Made by a program: the position numbers and the translations under genes. A stretch of DNA of 64,000 bases from Sphingorhabdus lutea (GTDB lineage Bacteria; Pseudomonadota; Alphaproteobacteria; Sphingomonadales; Sphingomonadaceae). A model generated the notes under the pieces. That model saw only the letters and a list, made by a program, of their open reading frames with translations, ran no database searches and was not told the origin of the DNA. This document shows, one piece after another, positions 48,543-58,225 of the stretch; position 1 is the stretch's first letter, and each line of letters begins with the position of its first letter. The stretch lies in contig NZ_CP018154.1 in the NCBI RefSeq assembly GCF_001889025.1, forward strand, positions 362,001 through 426,000, in the 5' to 3' direction.

Positions 48543-48755
48543 TTAATCCTCCTTGATATTTTTTGACGGTGGTCTTCCTCTTTGGCGTTTTTTGGGCGGC
48601 GATATTTTAATCCCGCGCCTTGCCAATGCCTCTCTTAACAACACCTCTATTTGGGCGTTGACGCTGCGAAACTCATCCGCTGCGGTTCGTTCCAACATAT
48701 CATAAAGTGCAGGTTCAATCCGAAGCGGAAAAGATTTTTTCTTATCAGCAGGCAT
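48543..48755 (-). CDS. Ribbon-helix-helix (Arc-like) protein
   Basis: A 70-residue DNA-binding protein. KKSFPLRIEPALYDMLERTA then DEFRSVNAQIEVLLREALAR is the beta strand-helix-helix of the Arc/MetJ fold, followed by a very basic tail. It may repress its own operon. No toxin partner is visible, and it sits 23 bases after an SPFH gene, an arrangement I have seen repeatedly in other bacteria. Confidence 0.88.
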   Translation of the reverse strand: MPADKKKSFPLRIEPALYDMLERTAADEFRSVNAQIEVLLREALARRGIKISPPKKRQRGRPPSKNIKED

Positions 48756-48778
48756 GCAGCCCTCCTGAATTATTTATA

Positions 48779-49678
48779 TCAATAAAGCGAACCGGCATTA
48801 ACCACGGGCTGTGTATCACGCTCGCCACATAATACCACCATCAGATTAGAAACCATGGCAGCACGCCGTTCATCGTCAAGCTCCACCACATCCTTTGCGC
48901 TTAACATATCAAGCGCGGTTTCTACCATGCCAACTGCACCTTCCACCAATGTTTGGCGGGCGGCCACCACCGCCTGTGCCTGTTGACGGCGCAGCATGGC
49001 CTGTGCAATTTCGGGGGCATAGGCCAAATGGGTTAGGCGGCATTCGTCAATGGTAACGCCCGCGCTCATCACACGTTCTTGCAATTGTTTTTCCAATTGT
49101 TCCGATACTTCATCGGCATCGCCGCGCAATGTGACCTCATCATGTTCAATATCATCATAGGGGTAGCGCGCGCCAATTACGCGCACCGCGCTTTCAATTT
49201 GAATATCGACAAATTCTTGATAATCCTCGACATCAAATAATGCCTTGGACGTGTCGGTTACCCGCCATACCACATTGGTGGCGATTTCCACTGGATTACC
49301 GCGAAGATCATTTACCTTTACCTTTTCAGAGGTAACATTGTGCACACGTACCGAAATTTTGGTGCGGGTCAGCCACGGCATCCGCCAGCGCAGACCGGTA
49401 TTGCGGTCCGTGCCCTGATATGCGCCAAATAATTGAATGGCCGCGCCCTGATTGGGGTTTAACAGATAAAAGCCGCAGGAAATGAATAAAGCTATAACAA
49501 TGCCCAACGCGGTCAATATAACCGGCAAGAGACCATATACACCAATTTGCGGCGCGCTTATCACGATAAGAATACAAGATAAAAATAATAGGGCCAACAT
49601 ACCATATCCGCTTTGTGTGCGTGCTTGATATTCTTCAGATACGGTTAATCCATTCACATTTAATTTAGAATCAGTCAT
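48779..49678 (-). CDS. SPFH/band 7 (stomatin-like) membrane protein
   Basis: A 299-residue protein with two adjacent N-terminal hydrophobic helices (YGMLALLFLSCILIVISA and LPVILTALGIVIALFISCGF), then an SPFH domain (NPNQGAAIQLFGAYQGTDRN, VRVHNVTSEKVKVND, DVEDYQEFVDIQIESAVRV) and a coiled-coil tail with the typical LAYAPEIAQAMLRRQQAQAV and VVAARQTLVEGAVGM. It is likely to form oligomers in the inner membrane. GGAG eight bases upstream favours ATG 49678 over 49690. It leads an operon with the RHH and small membrane genes. Confidence 0.92.
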   Translation of the reverse strand: MTDSKLNVNGLTVSEEYQARTQSGYGMLALLFLSCILIVISAPQIGVYGLLPVILTALGIVIALFISCGFYLLNPNQGAAIQLFGAYQGTDRNTGLRWRMPWLTRTKISVRVHNVTSEKVKVNDLRGNPVEIATNVVWRVTDTSKALFDVEDYQEFVDIQIESAVRVIGARYPYDDIEHDEVTLRGDADEVSEQLEKQLQERVMSAGVTIDECRLTHLAYAPEIAQAMLRRQQAQAVVAARQTLVEGAVGMVETALDMLSAKDVVELDDERRAAMVSNLMVVLCGERDTQPVVNAGSLY

Positions 49679-49846
49679 GATAAACTCCATATAATTATGA
49701 TATCATATTTATATTAAAAATGCTGCTTGTCAAATGCAATGATATTTTGGTCAATAGTTAGGCTTGTGACATTGGGTATAAAGGGGTAAAAACAAAGTTG
49801 ATGCGTAGTTTAATTGCGCGATACGGTTAATTTTGGGGGCATATTT

Positions 49847-51916
49847 ATGTCAAAGGGAAGTAAATTTCGGCTTTGGTTTGGCCGATTGTTTAAAACGGGC
49901 CTTATATTGGGCTTGCTTGGTTTTATTACTTTGGCTGCTTTTGTCATGGTTGCCCGTTCCGAACTTCCCGGATTTGAAGATTTAAAAGAATCGCCCAATG
50001 GACAGATGATAAGGGTGCGTGCCGCCGATGGCAGTGTCATCCAAACATTGGGGCCCAGCTTTGGCGAGTGGACAAGTTATGAAGATACGCCGGAAATTAT
50101 GCGCGAGGCGATGGTCGCGGTGGAGGATCGCCGATTTTACTATCATATCGGGCTGGACCCCATTGGCATGGGCCGCGCGGCATATTTGGCCATTGCCAAT
50201 CGCGGCACGGATAAAAGATTGCAGGGCGCATCAACCATCACGCAGCAATTGGCGCGAACGGTTTTTTTAAATAATAAATATACAGTTGGTCGTAAATTAC
50301 GTGAAATGGTGTTGGCGCTTGCGTTGGAAACAAAATTTTCCAAAGAAGAAATTTTAGAATTATATTTGAATAAAGTTTATTTTGGCGGCGGCGCATATGG
50401 CATTGATTCTGCCTCTCGTTTATTTTTTGACCATAGTGCACAGCAAATAACCTTGCCCGAGGCTGCAATTATTGCCGGATTGGTCAAGGCACCGTCAAAT
50501 TATTCTCCCACGGCGGATGCAGAGGCGGCATTGGGCCGTGCAAAGGTTGTGGTTGGTGTGATGCAAGATGCCGGCGTTATAACCGCGCAAGAGGCCAGCA
50601 ATGTTAAGCTGAAGGCTGTGAAACTTGCCCCCACGCCGCCGCAAAATAGTGTGCGTTATTTTACCGATTGGGCGTTGGAGGGCCTGCCCGGTATGATTGA
50701 CGAAACAATGAAGCCAATTGATGTATGGACGACATTGGATTTATCGATGCAGCGCAGCGCAACCGCCGCCATTCAAACCTATGCCCCGCGCGGGGCGCAG
50801 GGCGCATTGGTGGCGATTGACCGTGATGGAGCGGTTCGCGCAATGGTGGGCGGGACCGATTATCGCACAAGCAATTATAACCGCGCGGTTACCGCCGTTC
50901 GCCAGCCCGGCTCTGCATGGAAGGTTTTTGTTTATATGGCCGCGTTACAGGCGGACATTCGGCCAGAGGATAAGGTGGTGGATGAACCTGTCGAAATTGA
51001 CGGATGGGCACCGAAAAATAGCGGCGGCCGATATGCTGGTGAAATTGATTTACGCACCGCCTTTGCCTATTCCAAAAACACTGTGGCGGCACAAATTGGC
51101 AATCAGGTCGGCACATCAACCATTGCCGGATTGGCCCGTCAATATGGCATTACCACGCCCATAAATACCCAGCCTTCCATGGTGCTTGGCACTTCGGAAG
51201 CACGGGTGGTGGATATGACCCGCGCCTTTGCATCCATCGCGGCTATGGGGAAAAGTGTCACGCCATATGGCATTAGCAAAATTACCACCATTGATGGCGG
51301 CGTTTTATATCAACATAAACCGCCCAAATCCGTGCAATTGGTCGAACCCCATGTGGCGGCGGGCATTGTGGATTTAATGTTGTCTGCGGTGAATATTGGC
51401 ACGGGCCGCGCTGCGCAAATTGGTAGGCCTGTGGCGGGTAAAACCGGCACAACCAGCAGCAATAAAGATGGCTGGTTCCTTGGTTTTTCAAGCGGGCTTA
51501 CCACCGGTGTGTGGATGGGCCGTGATGACGCAAAAGCCGTTGGCGGGTTGGAAGGTGGCCGCGCACCGGCACAGGCATTTGCTGCATTTATGAAACAGGC
51601 GGTGGCCAAGCGGCCAGTTGAAAAATTTGCCGTAAATGTGACCTATCCCGAACGATTGGATGAAGAAGGCATTGAATTTTTCGAGGAAGGCCTTGGCCCC
51701 GATATGATTGACGAAAATGGCGCACCTATAGAAGGAATGGCCGATCCCGATGGCGCGGTCATCATCGATGATGGCGGCACGGTGGATGTTGACCCTGGAT
51801 TTATTGATCGGGCGTTGGGGCGGTCATCATCTGCGCCGCCCGCAAAAACAACATCAAAAGCGCCGCCGGCAAAACAAGTGCCCAAGGCCAAACAAAATGA
51901 GCCAGTTCCGCGATAA
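49847..51916 (+). CDS. Class A penicillin-binding protein (PBP1A-like)
   Basis: Bifunctional peptidoglycan glycosyltransferase/transpeptidase anchored in the inner membrane. A single N-terminal helix (LFKTGLILGLLGFITLAAF), the GT51 domain (AVEDRRFYYHIGLDP, LQGASTITQQLARTVFL, ELYLNKVYFGGGAYG), then the transpeptidase with Ser356 in PGSAWK, AYSKNTVAAQ, and GKTGTTSSN. The C-terminus ends in an acidic stretch plus a Pro/Lys/Ala-rich tail of about 40 residues. Smaller than E. coli PBP1a (no ODD insert). GGGGG precedes ATG 49847. Confidence 0.95.
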   Translation: MSKGSKFRLWFGRLFKTGLILGLLGFITLAAFVMVARSELPGFEDLKESPNGQMIRVRAADGSVIQTLGPSFGEWTSYEDTPEIMREAMVAVEDRRFYYHIGLDPIGMGRAAYLAIANRGTDKRLQGASTITQQLARTVFLNNKYTVGRKLREMVLALALETKFSKEEILELYLNKVYFGGGAYGIDSASRLFFDHSAQQITLPEAAIIAGLVKAPSNYSPTADAEAALGRAKVVVGVMQDAGVITAQEASNVKLKAVKLAPTPPQNSVRYFTDWALEGLPGMIDETMKPIDVWTTLDLSMQRSATAAIQTYAPRGAQGALVAIDRDGAVRAMVGGTDYRTSNYNRAVTAVRQPGSAWKVFVYMAALQADIRPEDKVVDEPVEIDGWAPKNSGGRYAGEIDLRTAFAYSKNTVAAQIGNQVGTSTIAGLARQYGITTPINTQPSMVLGTSEARVVDMTRAFASIAAMGKSVTPYGISKITTIDGGVLYQHKPPKSVQLVEPHVAAGIVDLMLSAVNIGTGRAAQIGRPVAGKTGTTSSNKDGWFLGFSSGLTTGVWMGRDDAKAVGGLEGGRAPAQAFAAFMKQAVAKRPVEKFAVNVTYPERLDEEGIEFFEEGLGPDMIDENGAPIEGMADPDGAVIIDDGGTVDVDPGFIDRALGRSSSAPPAKTTSKAPPAKQVPKAKQNEPVPR

Positions 51917-51942
51917 TTTAATAATCAATGGGGGCATTGGAT

Positions 51943-52908
51943 ATGAATAGATATGATGGCGATATAGTGGCAGAAAAAAGGGGGGATGACAACGCCCCTG
52001 CGCCCAATCATATGATTTATTATATAGAGCCGCCCGAAAATTTGCTGCCCTATATCACGACATTTTATTGGTTTCGAAGTTCCGAAGAATTTATAAAGGA
52101 TTATCAACCCGCCAGCATTGGCCATATTATGATGTTTTTAAAGGGATATGGCGTTGCAAATTTCATCAATGACAAACAATATAATAGCCACCCCATTTCT
52201 TTAATCGGTTCAGGCACGGCGGCCATGAAATATGAAGTTCAAGGGCCATTTCATTCATTTGGTATGGCGTTAAGCCCCCTTGGTTGGCAGGCAATTTTGA
52301 AAAAAAGCGGCAAGGCTTATCATGATATGTTGGTCAATGGAGAGGATATATTGCCCGGCAATATCCGGCAGGTTTATGATGATATTTGCGCGATTGATAA
52401 TGATGCAAATATGGACGATGATATTGATAAGACCGCGCAAAAAATGGCGCAGCTTGCCTCCACATGGTTTGAGGATAATCAAAAAGCATTAAAACCCCGG
52501 ATGGCGGAACAAATTGCCAAGATTAGCGCATGGTTAGAATATTCCCTGTCGCCAGATTTAGATGATTTATACGCGCAATTTAACCTTAGCCCACGGCAGG
52601 TGCAGCGGCTTGCGACAAAATATTTCGGCAGCCCGCCCAAATATTTGGCGCGGCGATTTCGGGCCGTGCGCGCTGCAATGGTGTTGAATAATCCGCTTTC
52701 ATCCTCCGATGAATGTCAGGCTGTGTTGGACCATTTTTACGATCAGCCCCATTTGATTAAGGAGGTTCGGCATTTTGTTGGCCCAACACCTGCACGGTTG
52801 GAAGGGGATAATTCGGTGCTTTCAGTATGGTTGGAACCTGGAAATGTGCGCGAGCTTTCCATACAAAATCTGTTGGAGAAGAAAGAAAAGCTGAACGATG
52901 AGGGTTGA
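51943..52908 (+). CDS. AraC-family transcriptional regulator (DUF6597-type N-terminus)
   Basis: A 321-residue regulator. The N-terminal part (IEPPENLLPYITTFYWFRSS ... GSGTAAMKYEVQGPFHSFGM) matches the DUF6597 domain of some AraC proteins. The C-terminal part has both helix-turn-helix motifs: LDDLYAQFNLSPRQVQRLAT and then SSDECQAVLDHFYDQPHLI. Ligand and targets unknown. ATG 51943 has GGGG eight bases upstream; ATG 51928 is also in frame. It lies directly after the PBP gene and before the suf operon. Confidence 0.88.
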   Translation: MNRYDGDIVAEKRGDDNAPAPNHMIYYIEPPENLLPYITTFYWFRSSEEFIKDYQPASIGHIMMFLKGYGVANFINDKQYNSHPISLIGSGTAAMKYEVQGPFHSFGMALSPLGWQAILKKSGKAYHDMLVNGEDILPGNIRQVYDDICAIDNDANMDDDIDKTAQKMAQLASTWFEDNQKALKPRMAEQIAKISAWLEYSLSPDLDDLYAQFNLSPRQVQRLATKYFGSPPKYLARRFRAVRAAMVLNNPLSSSDECQAVLDHFYDQPHLIKEVRHFVGPTPARLEGDNSVLSVWLEPGNVRELSIQNLLEKKEKLNDEG

Positions 52909-52939
52909 TTTTTGGCTTTAAAAGGCGCAGATATAATAT

Positions 52940-52952
52940 GACTAATATAGTC
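52940..52952. promoter_or_regulatory. IscR type 1-like operator of the suf operon
   Basis: GACTAATATAGTC matches the core GACTR-www-YAGTC of the E. coli type 1 IscR site at every position and is a perfect palindrome. It is 45 bases before the Rrf2 gene, which starts the suf operon. The outer flanks match only partly. This fits autoregulation by the Fe-S-binding Rrf2 protein. Confidence 0.65.
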
Positions 52953-52997
52953 TGATTTAACGATTCGACAGAATTTCGCCAATTTTCCAGGTTTTAT

Positions 52998-53468
52998 ATG
53001 CGTTTATCAAATATGGCAGATTATGCAGTGGTGTTGATGTGCGCGGCGGCGCGCCATTGCGGCGGTGTGCGTGTGTCGGCCACCGATTTGTCGGACGAAA
53101 CGGGATTAAACCTGCCCACCACCCAAAAATTGGTCAGCATTTTGGCAAAGGCGGGGCTGATAAAATCAACGCGCGGCATTGGCGGCGGTATATTATTGTC
53201 GCGGCCCGCTGCGGCCATCAGCCTTGCCGATATAATTGAGGCGGTCGAAGGGCCGATTGGCATGACCATTTGTTGCGATGACCATAGAGCGGCCTGTGCA
53301 TTGGAAACTAATTGCGAGGTGAAACCGCATTGGCCAATTGTTAATGCCAAATTACGCGAAACATTGGGCGCGGTTAGCCTGTCTATATTGGCCAATGGAG
53401 GCGAAGCAATCTCTGCTACTCCTTATAAAATGGTCAAAATGAATGAAAATGAAAGCATGTCAATATGA
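52998..53468 (+). CDS. Rrf2-family Fe-S regulator (IscR/SufR-like)
   Basis: A 156-residue winged-helix regulator, first gene of the suf operon. [20 protein letters not shown] and the recognition region [20 protein letters not shown] are typical. Cluster ligands are a cysteine set: Cys92-Cys93, Cys100 and Cys106, close to the three-cysteine spacing of IscR. It should sense cluster status and repress suf when clusters are plentiful. It overlaps sufB by four bases (ATGA). Likely in the alphaproteobacterial IscR/SufR group; the exact name is uncertain. Confidence 0.9.
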   Translation: MRLSNMADYAVVLMCAAARHCGGVRVSATDLSDETGLNLPTTQKLVSILAKAGLIKSTRGIGGGILLSRPAAAISLADIIEAVEGPIGMTICCDDHRAACALETNCEVKPHWPIVNAKLRETLGAVSLSILANGGEAISATPYKMVKMNENESMSI

Positions 53469-54958
53469 GTGAAATTGAACAAAGCAATGCGCCGATTAAG
53501 GATCAGGCAGCACGTGATGCGGCGGATAAGGCCAGCACCTATGAATGGGGATTTTCATCCGACATTGAGCAGGAAATGGCGCCAAAGGGTTTAACCGAAG
53601 ATACGGTGCGTTATATTTCGGCAAAGAAGAATGAACCTGAATGGATGCTGGATTGGCGGTTAAAGGCATTTGCCATGTGGCAAAAAATGGAAACGCCCAA
53701 TTGGGCAAAGCTGAATATTCCGCCCATAGATTATCAGGACGCCTATTATTTTGCAGAGCCAAAGCAAAAGGAAAAATTGGGCAGCCTTGACGAGGTGGAC
53801 CCAGAAATTTTGCGTGTTTACGAAAAACTGGGCATACCGATTGAGGAGCAAAAGGTTCTGGCCGGTGTGGAGGGTGCACGCAAAGTGGCGGTGGACGCCG
53901 TGTTTGACAGCGTGTCGGTTGCCACCACATTTCGGGAGGAATTATTACGCGCAGGGGTGATTTTCCTGTCCATTTCAGAGGCCATTCGCGAATATCCCGA
54001 TTTAGTGAAAAAATATTTGGGCAAAATTGTGCCCATGCGCGATAATTATTTCGCCACATTAAATTGTGCGGTCTTTTCCGATGGAACATTTGTTTATATT
54101 CCAAAGGGCGTGCGATGCCCGATGGAGCTTTCCACCTATTTTCGGATTAACGCAGAAAATACCGGGCAATTTGAACGTACGCTTATCATCGCGGATGAAG
54201 GCAGCTATGTTTCCTATTTAGAAGGATGCACCGCGCCCATGCGCGATGAAAATCAATTGCATGCCGCCGTGGTGGAATTGGTTGCGCATGATGATGCGGA
54301 AATTAAATATAGCACGGTGCAAAATTGGTATCCCGGCGATGCAGAGGGCAAGGGCGGCATTTATAATTTCGTCACCAAACGCGGCCTATGTCAGGGCGCA
54401 CGATCCAAAATCAGCTGGACCCAAGTGGAAACGGGCAGCGCAGTGACATGGAAATATCCCAGCTGTGTGTTAAATGGCGAAGATAGCATTGGCGAATTTT
54501 ACTCGGTCGCGCTGACCAATAATTATCAACAGGCCGATACCGGCACCAAAATGATCCATAATGGCAAGGGATCACGCAGCACCATTATTTCCAAGGGGAT
54601 AAGCGCGGGCAAAAGCAATGGCACATATCGCGGCCTTGTCCGTGTTGGGCCAAATGCCGATAATGTGCGTAATTTCACCCAATGTGACAGTTTGTTATTG
54701 GGCGATCAATGCGGGGCGCATACTGTGCCATATATTGAGGTGCGAAACCCAACAGCAACAATTGAGCATGAGGCAACGACCAGCAAAATCAGCGATGATC
54801 AAATGTTTTATGCACAGCAACGTGGTTTAGACCCCGAAGAAGCGGTATCGTTAATCGTCAATGGTTTTGCCAAGGATGTGATGAAACAATTGCCAATGGA
54901 ATTTGCGGTTGAGGCGCAAAAATTACTGGCGATTAGCTTGGAAGGCAGTGTGGGATAA
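53465..54958 (+). CDS. sufB: Fe-S cluster assembly scaffold SufB
   Basis: Core scaffold of the SUF complex, where the cluster forms with SufC and SufD. 497 residues. [20 protein letters not shown] and [16 protein letters not shown] sequence ([20 protein letters not shown]), and [20 protein letters not shown] are family hallmarks; Cys/His/Glu residues of the scaffold lie in the beta-helix core. It is translationally coupled to the Rrf2 gene. Confidence 0.97.
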   Translation: MSEIEQSNAPIKDQAARDAADKASTYEWGFSSDIEQEMAPKGLTEDTVRYISAKKNEPEWMLDWRLKAFAMWQKMETPNWAKLNIPPIDYQDAYYFAEPKQKEKLGSLDEVDPEILRVYEKLGIPIEEQKVLAGVEGARKVAVDAVFDSVSVATTFREELLRAGVIFLSISEAIREYPDLVKKYLGKIVPMRDNYFATLNCAVFSDGTFVYIPKGVRCPMELSTYFRINAENTGQFERTLIIADEGSYVSYLEGCTAPMRDENQLHAAVVELVAHDDAEIKYSTVQNWYPGDAEGKGGIYNFVTKRGLCQGARSKISWTQVETGSAVTWKYPSCVLNGEDSIGEFYSVALTNNYQQADTGTKMIHNGKGSRSTIISKGISAGKSNGTYRGLVRVGPNADNVRNFTQCDSLLLGDQCGAHTVPYIEVRNPTATIEHEATTSKISDDQMFYAQQRGLDPEEAVSLIVNGFAKDVMKQLPMEFAVEAQKLLAISLEGSVG

Positions 54959-55012
54959 ACGCACATCCATAGCCATATTATTATTGAAATTTCATATCAG
55001 AAGAAGAGCAAT

Positions 55013-55756
55013 ATGTTAAAAATTGAAAATCTGCACGCCAATGTTGGTGACAAGCCCATATTAAAAGGATTGAACCTGAACATTAATGCAGGGGAAATTC
55101 ACGCAATTATGGGCCCCAATGGCGCAGGTAAATCGACCCTTGCCTACACAATTGGCGGGCGTGATGGATATGATGTAACCGGCGGCGCGGTTGATTTTGA
55201 CGGCGAAGATTTACTCTCACTTGACCCGCATGAACGCGCGGCGGCGGGGTTATTCCTTGGCTTTCAATATCCGGTGGAAATTCCCGGCGTGTCCAATTTA
55301 CAATTTTTGCGTGAAAGTTTAAACGCGCAAAAACGCGCACGCGGCGAGGACGAATTATCCGGCGCGGAATTTATCCGCCTTGCCAAGGAAAAGGCCGCCA
55401 TGTTGAAAATGGACATGGAAATGTTGAAGCGGCCAGTCAATGTTGGCTTTTCCGGTGGTGAGAAAAAACGCAATGAAATGGTGCAAATGGGCATTATTGA
55501 CCCGAAAATTGCCATTTTGGATGAAACCGATAGCGGCCTTGACATTGATGCGCTGCGCATTGTGGGTGAAGGCATTAATAATATTATGCGCCGTCCGGAC
55601 AAAGCGGTTTTGCTTATCACCCATTATCAACGATTGCTTGATTTGGTGAAGCCAGATTTTGTCCATGTACTTGCGGGCGGTAAAATTGTGCGTTCCGGCG
55701 GGGCGGAATTGGCATTGGAATTGGAAGAATATGGTTATGAAGAGGTGGCCGCATAA
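55013..55756 (+). CDS. sufC: Fe-S cluster assembly ATPase SufC
   Basis: ABC-type ATPase that drives conformational change in SufB-SufD. 247 residues: Walker A GPNGAGKST, Q-loop FLGFQYPVEIPGV, signature VGFSGGEKKRNEM, Walker B KIAILDETDSGLDIDAL, H-loop ITHYQRLL. GAAGAAGAG precedes the ATG. The stop overlaps the sufD start (TAATG). Confidence 0.97.
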   Translation: MLKIENLHANVGDKPILKGLNLNINAGEIHAIMGPNGAGKSTLAYTIGGRDGYDVTGGAVDFDGEDLLSLDPHERAAAGLFLGFQYPVEIPGVSNLQFLRESLNAQKRARGEDELSGAEFIRLAKEKAAMLKMDMEMLKRPVNVGFSGGEKKRNEMVQMGIIDPKIAILDETDSGLDIDALRIVGEGINNIMRRPDKAVLLITHYQRLLDLVKPDFVHVLAGGKIVRSGGAELALELEEYGYEEVAA

Positions 55757-56514
55757 TGGGCGCTGCCTTACCCCTTCCCACACGCCGTGACGAAGAATTT
55801 CGTTATTCTGATTTGGATGCGCTGGCCCGCATTTGGGATGATGACGCACAAATAATTGAACAAATAAATGTGCCAGCGGGCGGAAAAGATGCGCGCCAGA
55901 TTATCCTGCCTCTTGCAAAAAATGGCGTGTCGGTAACCAATTATCATATACATATTGGCGCGGGCGGCACTTTTGCCCTGCATATTATTTTGGCCCATGC
56001 CGATTATGCGCGGGCCAAGATAATGGTGACATTGGATGATGGCGCACATTTTGAAATGGGCGGCGCGATTTTGGCCAAAGATAGCCAGAATATAGAAATC
56101 GTCACCCATATCATCCATGCACAGCCAAATGCGACCAGCAATCAAGTGGTGCGTAAAATATTGGCTGGACGCAGCACGGGCAGCTTTTTGGGTAAAATTG
56201 ATGTGGCGCGTCACGCGCAAAAAACCGATGCGGCGCAATCGGTAAAGGCGATGTTGTTGGACCGTGGGGCAACCGCCAATGCAAAGCCCGAGCTTGAAAT
56301 TTTTGCCGATGATGTGAAATGCGCCCATGGTGCAACCGTGGGTGAATTGGACAAAATGGGGTTATTTTATCTGGCATCGCGCGGTATTCCGCCGATTTTG
56401 GCCAAGAAATTAATGTTACAAGCATTTATGGGCGATGTCTTTGCCGAAATGGACGCGGCAAAACGCGATGATGCAACCGCCACCGCCATTGCCATTTTGG
56501 ATGATTTATTGTGA
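55756..56514 (+). CDS. sufD: Fe-S cluster assembly protein SufD (short form)
   Basis: 252 residues, against about 420 in E. coli; most of the N-terminal helical domain is missing, as is usual in several alphaproteobacteria. The functional core remains: ELEIFADDVKCAHGATVGEL keeps the conserved Cys and His of SufD, and the C-terminal helices SRGIPPILAKKLMLQAFM are present. Forms the scaffold heterocomplex with SufB and SufC. Overlaps sufS by four bases with a GTG start there (GTGA). Confidence 0.9.
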   Translation: MGAALPLPTRRDEEFRYSDLDALARIWDDDAQIIEQINVPAGGKDARQIILPLAKNGVSVTNYHIHIGAGGTFALHIILAHADYARAKIMVTLDDGAHFEMGGAILAKDSQNIEIVTHIIHAQPNATSNQVVRKILAGRSTGSFLGKIDVARHAQKTDAAQSVKAMLLDRGATANAKPELEIFADDVKCAHGATVGELDKMGLFYLASRGIPPILAKKLMLQAFMGDVFAEMDAAKRDDATATAIAILDDLL

Positions 56515-57713
56515 TAAAATATAAAGACCAATTTCCCGGATTAAAAAATGCCAATGGGCATGATTGGCATTATTTGGATACCGCCGCCACCGCGCAAAAA
56601 CCGCAATGCGTGATTGACGCGATGGTAAATGCCATGGGGCGTGATTATGCCACCGTGCATCGCGGCGTTTATGCGCGATCCGCCAATATGACAATGGCGT
56701 TTGAGGCAGCACGAAGGCGCACTGCCCAATTTATTGGCGCGGCGTCGGAAAATGAAATTGTTTTTGTGCGCGGCGCGACGGAGGGCATCAACCTTGTCGC
56801 GCAATGTTGGGGCGGCGCGAATATTGGTGCGGGCGACCGCATTATCCTGTCCCAATTGGAACATCATAGCAATATTGTGCCATGGCAGATGTTGGCACAG
56901 AAAATGGGCGCACATATTGATATTTGCCCATTGACCGATGATGGTCAAATTGACCTAAATTGGTTGGAGGCGAATATTACGCCCCAACATAAATTGGTGG
57001 CATTGGCCCATATTTCCAATGTTTTGGGTTCGGTATTGGATGCGAAACGCGCGGCAAAGGCGGCGCATAAAGTTGGCGCGAAATTATTGCTTGATGGGTG
57101 TCAGGCCGCCCCGCGATTACGATTAAACATGGTGGAAATGGACTGTGATTTTTACGTATTTTCTGGGCATAAACTTTACGGCCCAACGGGCATAGGTGTG
57201 TTGTGGGCGCGGCATGACATTTTGCAATCCATGCCCCCTTATCAGGGCGGCGGCGCAATGATAGATAGGGTTAGCTTTGACGGCACAAGCTTTGCCGATG
57301 CCCCGCAACGATTTGAGGCTGGAACGCCGATGATAACAGAAGTTATCGCCCTGCATTCGGCCATTGATTATGTGGATGCGGCGGGTGTTGATGCGATATT
57401 TGCGCATGAAAATGCCTTGGTCACTTCCGCGCAGGAGGCATTGGCAAAATTCAACTCCATCACCCTATATGGTCCGGAAAATTCCGCCGGAATCCTGTCC
57501 TTTACGATGGAAGGGGTGCATCCGCATGATATTGGCACTATATTGGATGAAAGCAATGTCGCCATACGCGCGGGGCATCATTGTGCGCAGCCATTGATGG
57601 AATATTTGGACGTGCCGGCCACCGCGCGCGCAAGTTTTGGAATTTACAGCGATGAAAGCGATGTAGAGGCATTGGTCGCCGGTTTGCACCGTGTGCAAAA
57701 GATTTTTGGGTGA
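56511..57713 (+). CDS. sufS: Cysteine desulfurase SufS
   Basis: PLP enzyme that takes sulfur from cysteine for cluster assembly. 400 residues, class V aminotransferase fold: DTAATAQKPQCVIDAM, the PLP lysine Lys221 in FSGHKLYGPTG, and the persulfide cysteine Cys358 in RAGHHCAQPLM. GTG start overlapping the sufD stop. SufE is not in this cluster; a partner must come from elsewhere. Confidence 0.96.
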   Translation: MIKYKDQFPGLKNANGHDWHYLDTAATAQKPQCVIDAMVNAMGRDYATVHRGVYARSANMTMAFEAARRRTAQFIGAASENEIVFVRGATEGINLVAQCWGGANIGAGDRIILSQLEHHSNIVPWQMLAQKMGAHIDICPLTDDGQIDLNWLEANITPQHKLVALAHISNVLGSVLDAKRAAKAAHKVGAKLLLDGCQAAPRLRLNMVEMDCDFYVFSGHKLYGPTGIGVLWARHDILQSMPPYQGGGAMIDRVSFDGTSFADAPQRFEAGTPMITEVIALHSAIDYVDAAGVDAIFAHENALVTSAQEALAKFNSITLYGPENSAGILSFTMEGVHPHDIGTILDESNVAIRAGHHCAQPLMEYLDVPATARASFGIYSDESDVEALVAGLHRVQKIFG

Positions 57714-57718
57714 AAAAA

Positions 57719-58225
57719 ATGAGCAACGAAGAAATTAAAATTGAAACCGTGGATAGTGTCGAAAAACCGCCAAAGGCGCGGGTGGATTTGGACGCGATGA
57801 ATTTGGAAAATAATGATACAATATCCGTTGAAACCGCGCGTGAAACAATGGAACGTAAACGCGATTATCTGGCCGGATTTTTGGCGGAAAAGCCAAAGGA
57901 TATTGCCCCGACACAGGTGGGCGGCGATGTGTATGAAGCGATTATCGACACATTAAAATCCATTTATGATCCGGAAATTCCGGTCAATATTTATGATCTT
58001 GGCCTGATTTACAATGTGGAGGTTACCGAGGATGGCCATGCCGTGGTGTCAATGACTTTAACCACGCCGCATTGTCCCGTGGCCGAATCTATGCCCGGAG
58101 AGGTTGAATTGCAAGTGGGCAGCGTGCCGGGTGTGGGCCATGCAGAGGTGAATTTGGTCTGGGATCCGCCATGGGACCCTGCAAAGATGAGCGATGAAGC
58201 ACGTTTAGAATTGGGTATGTTATAA
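57719..58225 (+). CDS. MIP18/DUF59 family SUF-associated protein (SufT-like)
   Basis: A 168-residue protein with an unstructured N-terminal third and a DUF59/MIP18 domain: YEAIIDTLKSIYDPEIPVNI then DLGLIYNVEVTEDG and LTTPHCPVAESMPGEV. The cysteine in TTPHCP is the family's conserved one. Members help mature Fe-S proteins (SufT, PaaD, CIA2). ATG 57719 is chosen; a GTG at 57710 overlaps the sufS stop and is an alternative. Its stop overlaps the next start (TAATG). Confidence 0.93.
   Translation: MSNEEIKIETVDSVEKPPKARVDLDAMNLENNDTISVETARETMERKRDYLAGFLAEKPKDIAPTQVGGDVYEAIIDTLKSIYDPEIPVNIYDLGLIYNVEVTEDGHAVVSMTLTTPHCPVAESMPGEVELQVGSVPGVGHAEVNLVWDPPWDPAKMSDEARLELGML

Noticed and set aside
48543..48755. 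Toxin-antitoxin system based on the RHH protein
   Set aside because: No toxin-like gene is adjacent; the neighbours are an SPFH protein and a two-helix membrane protein.
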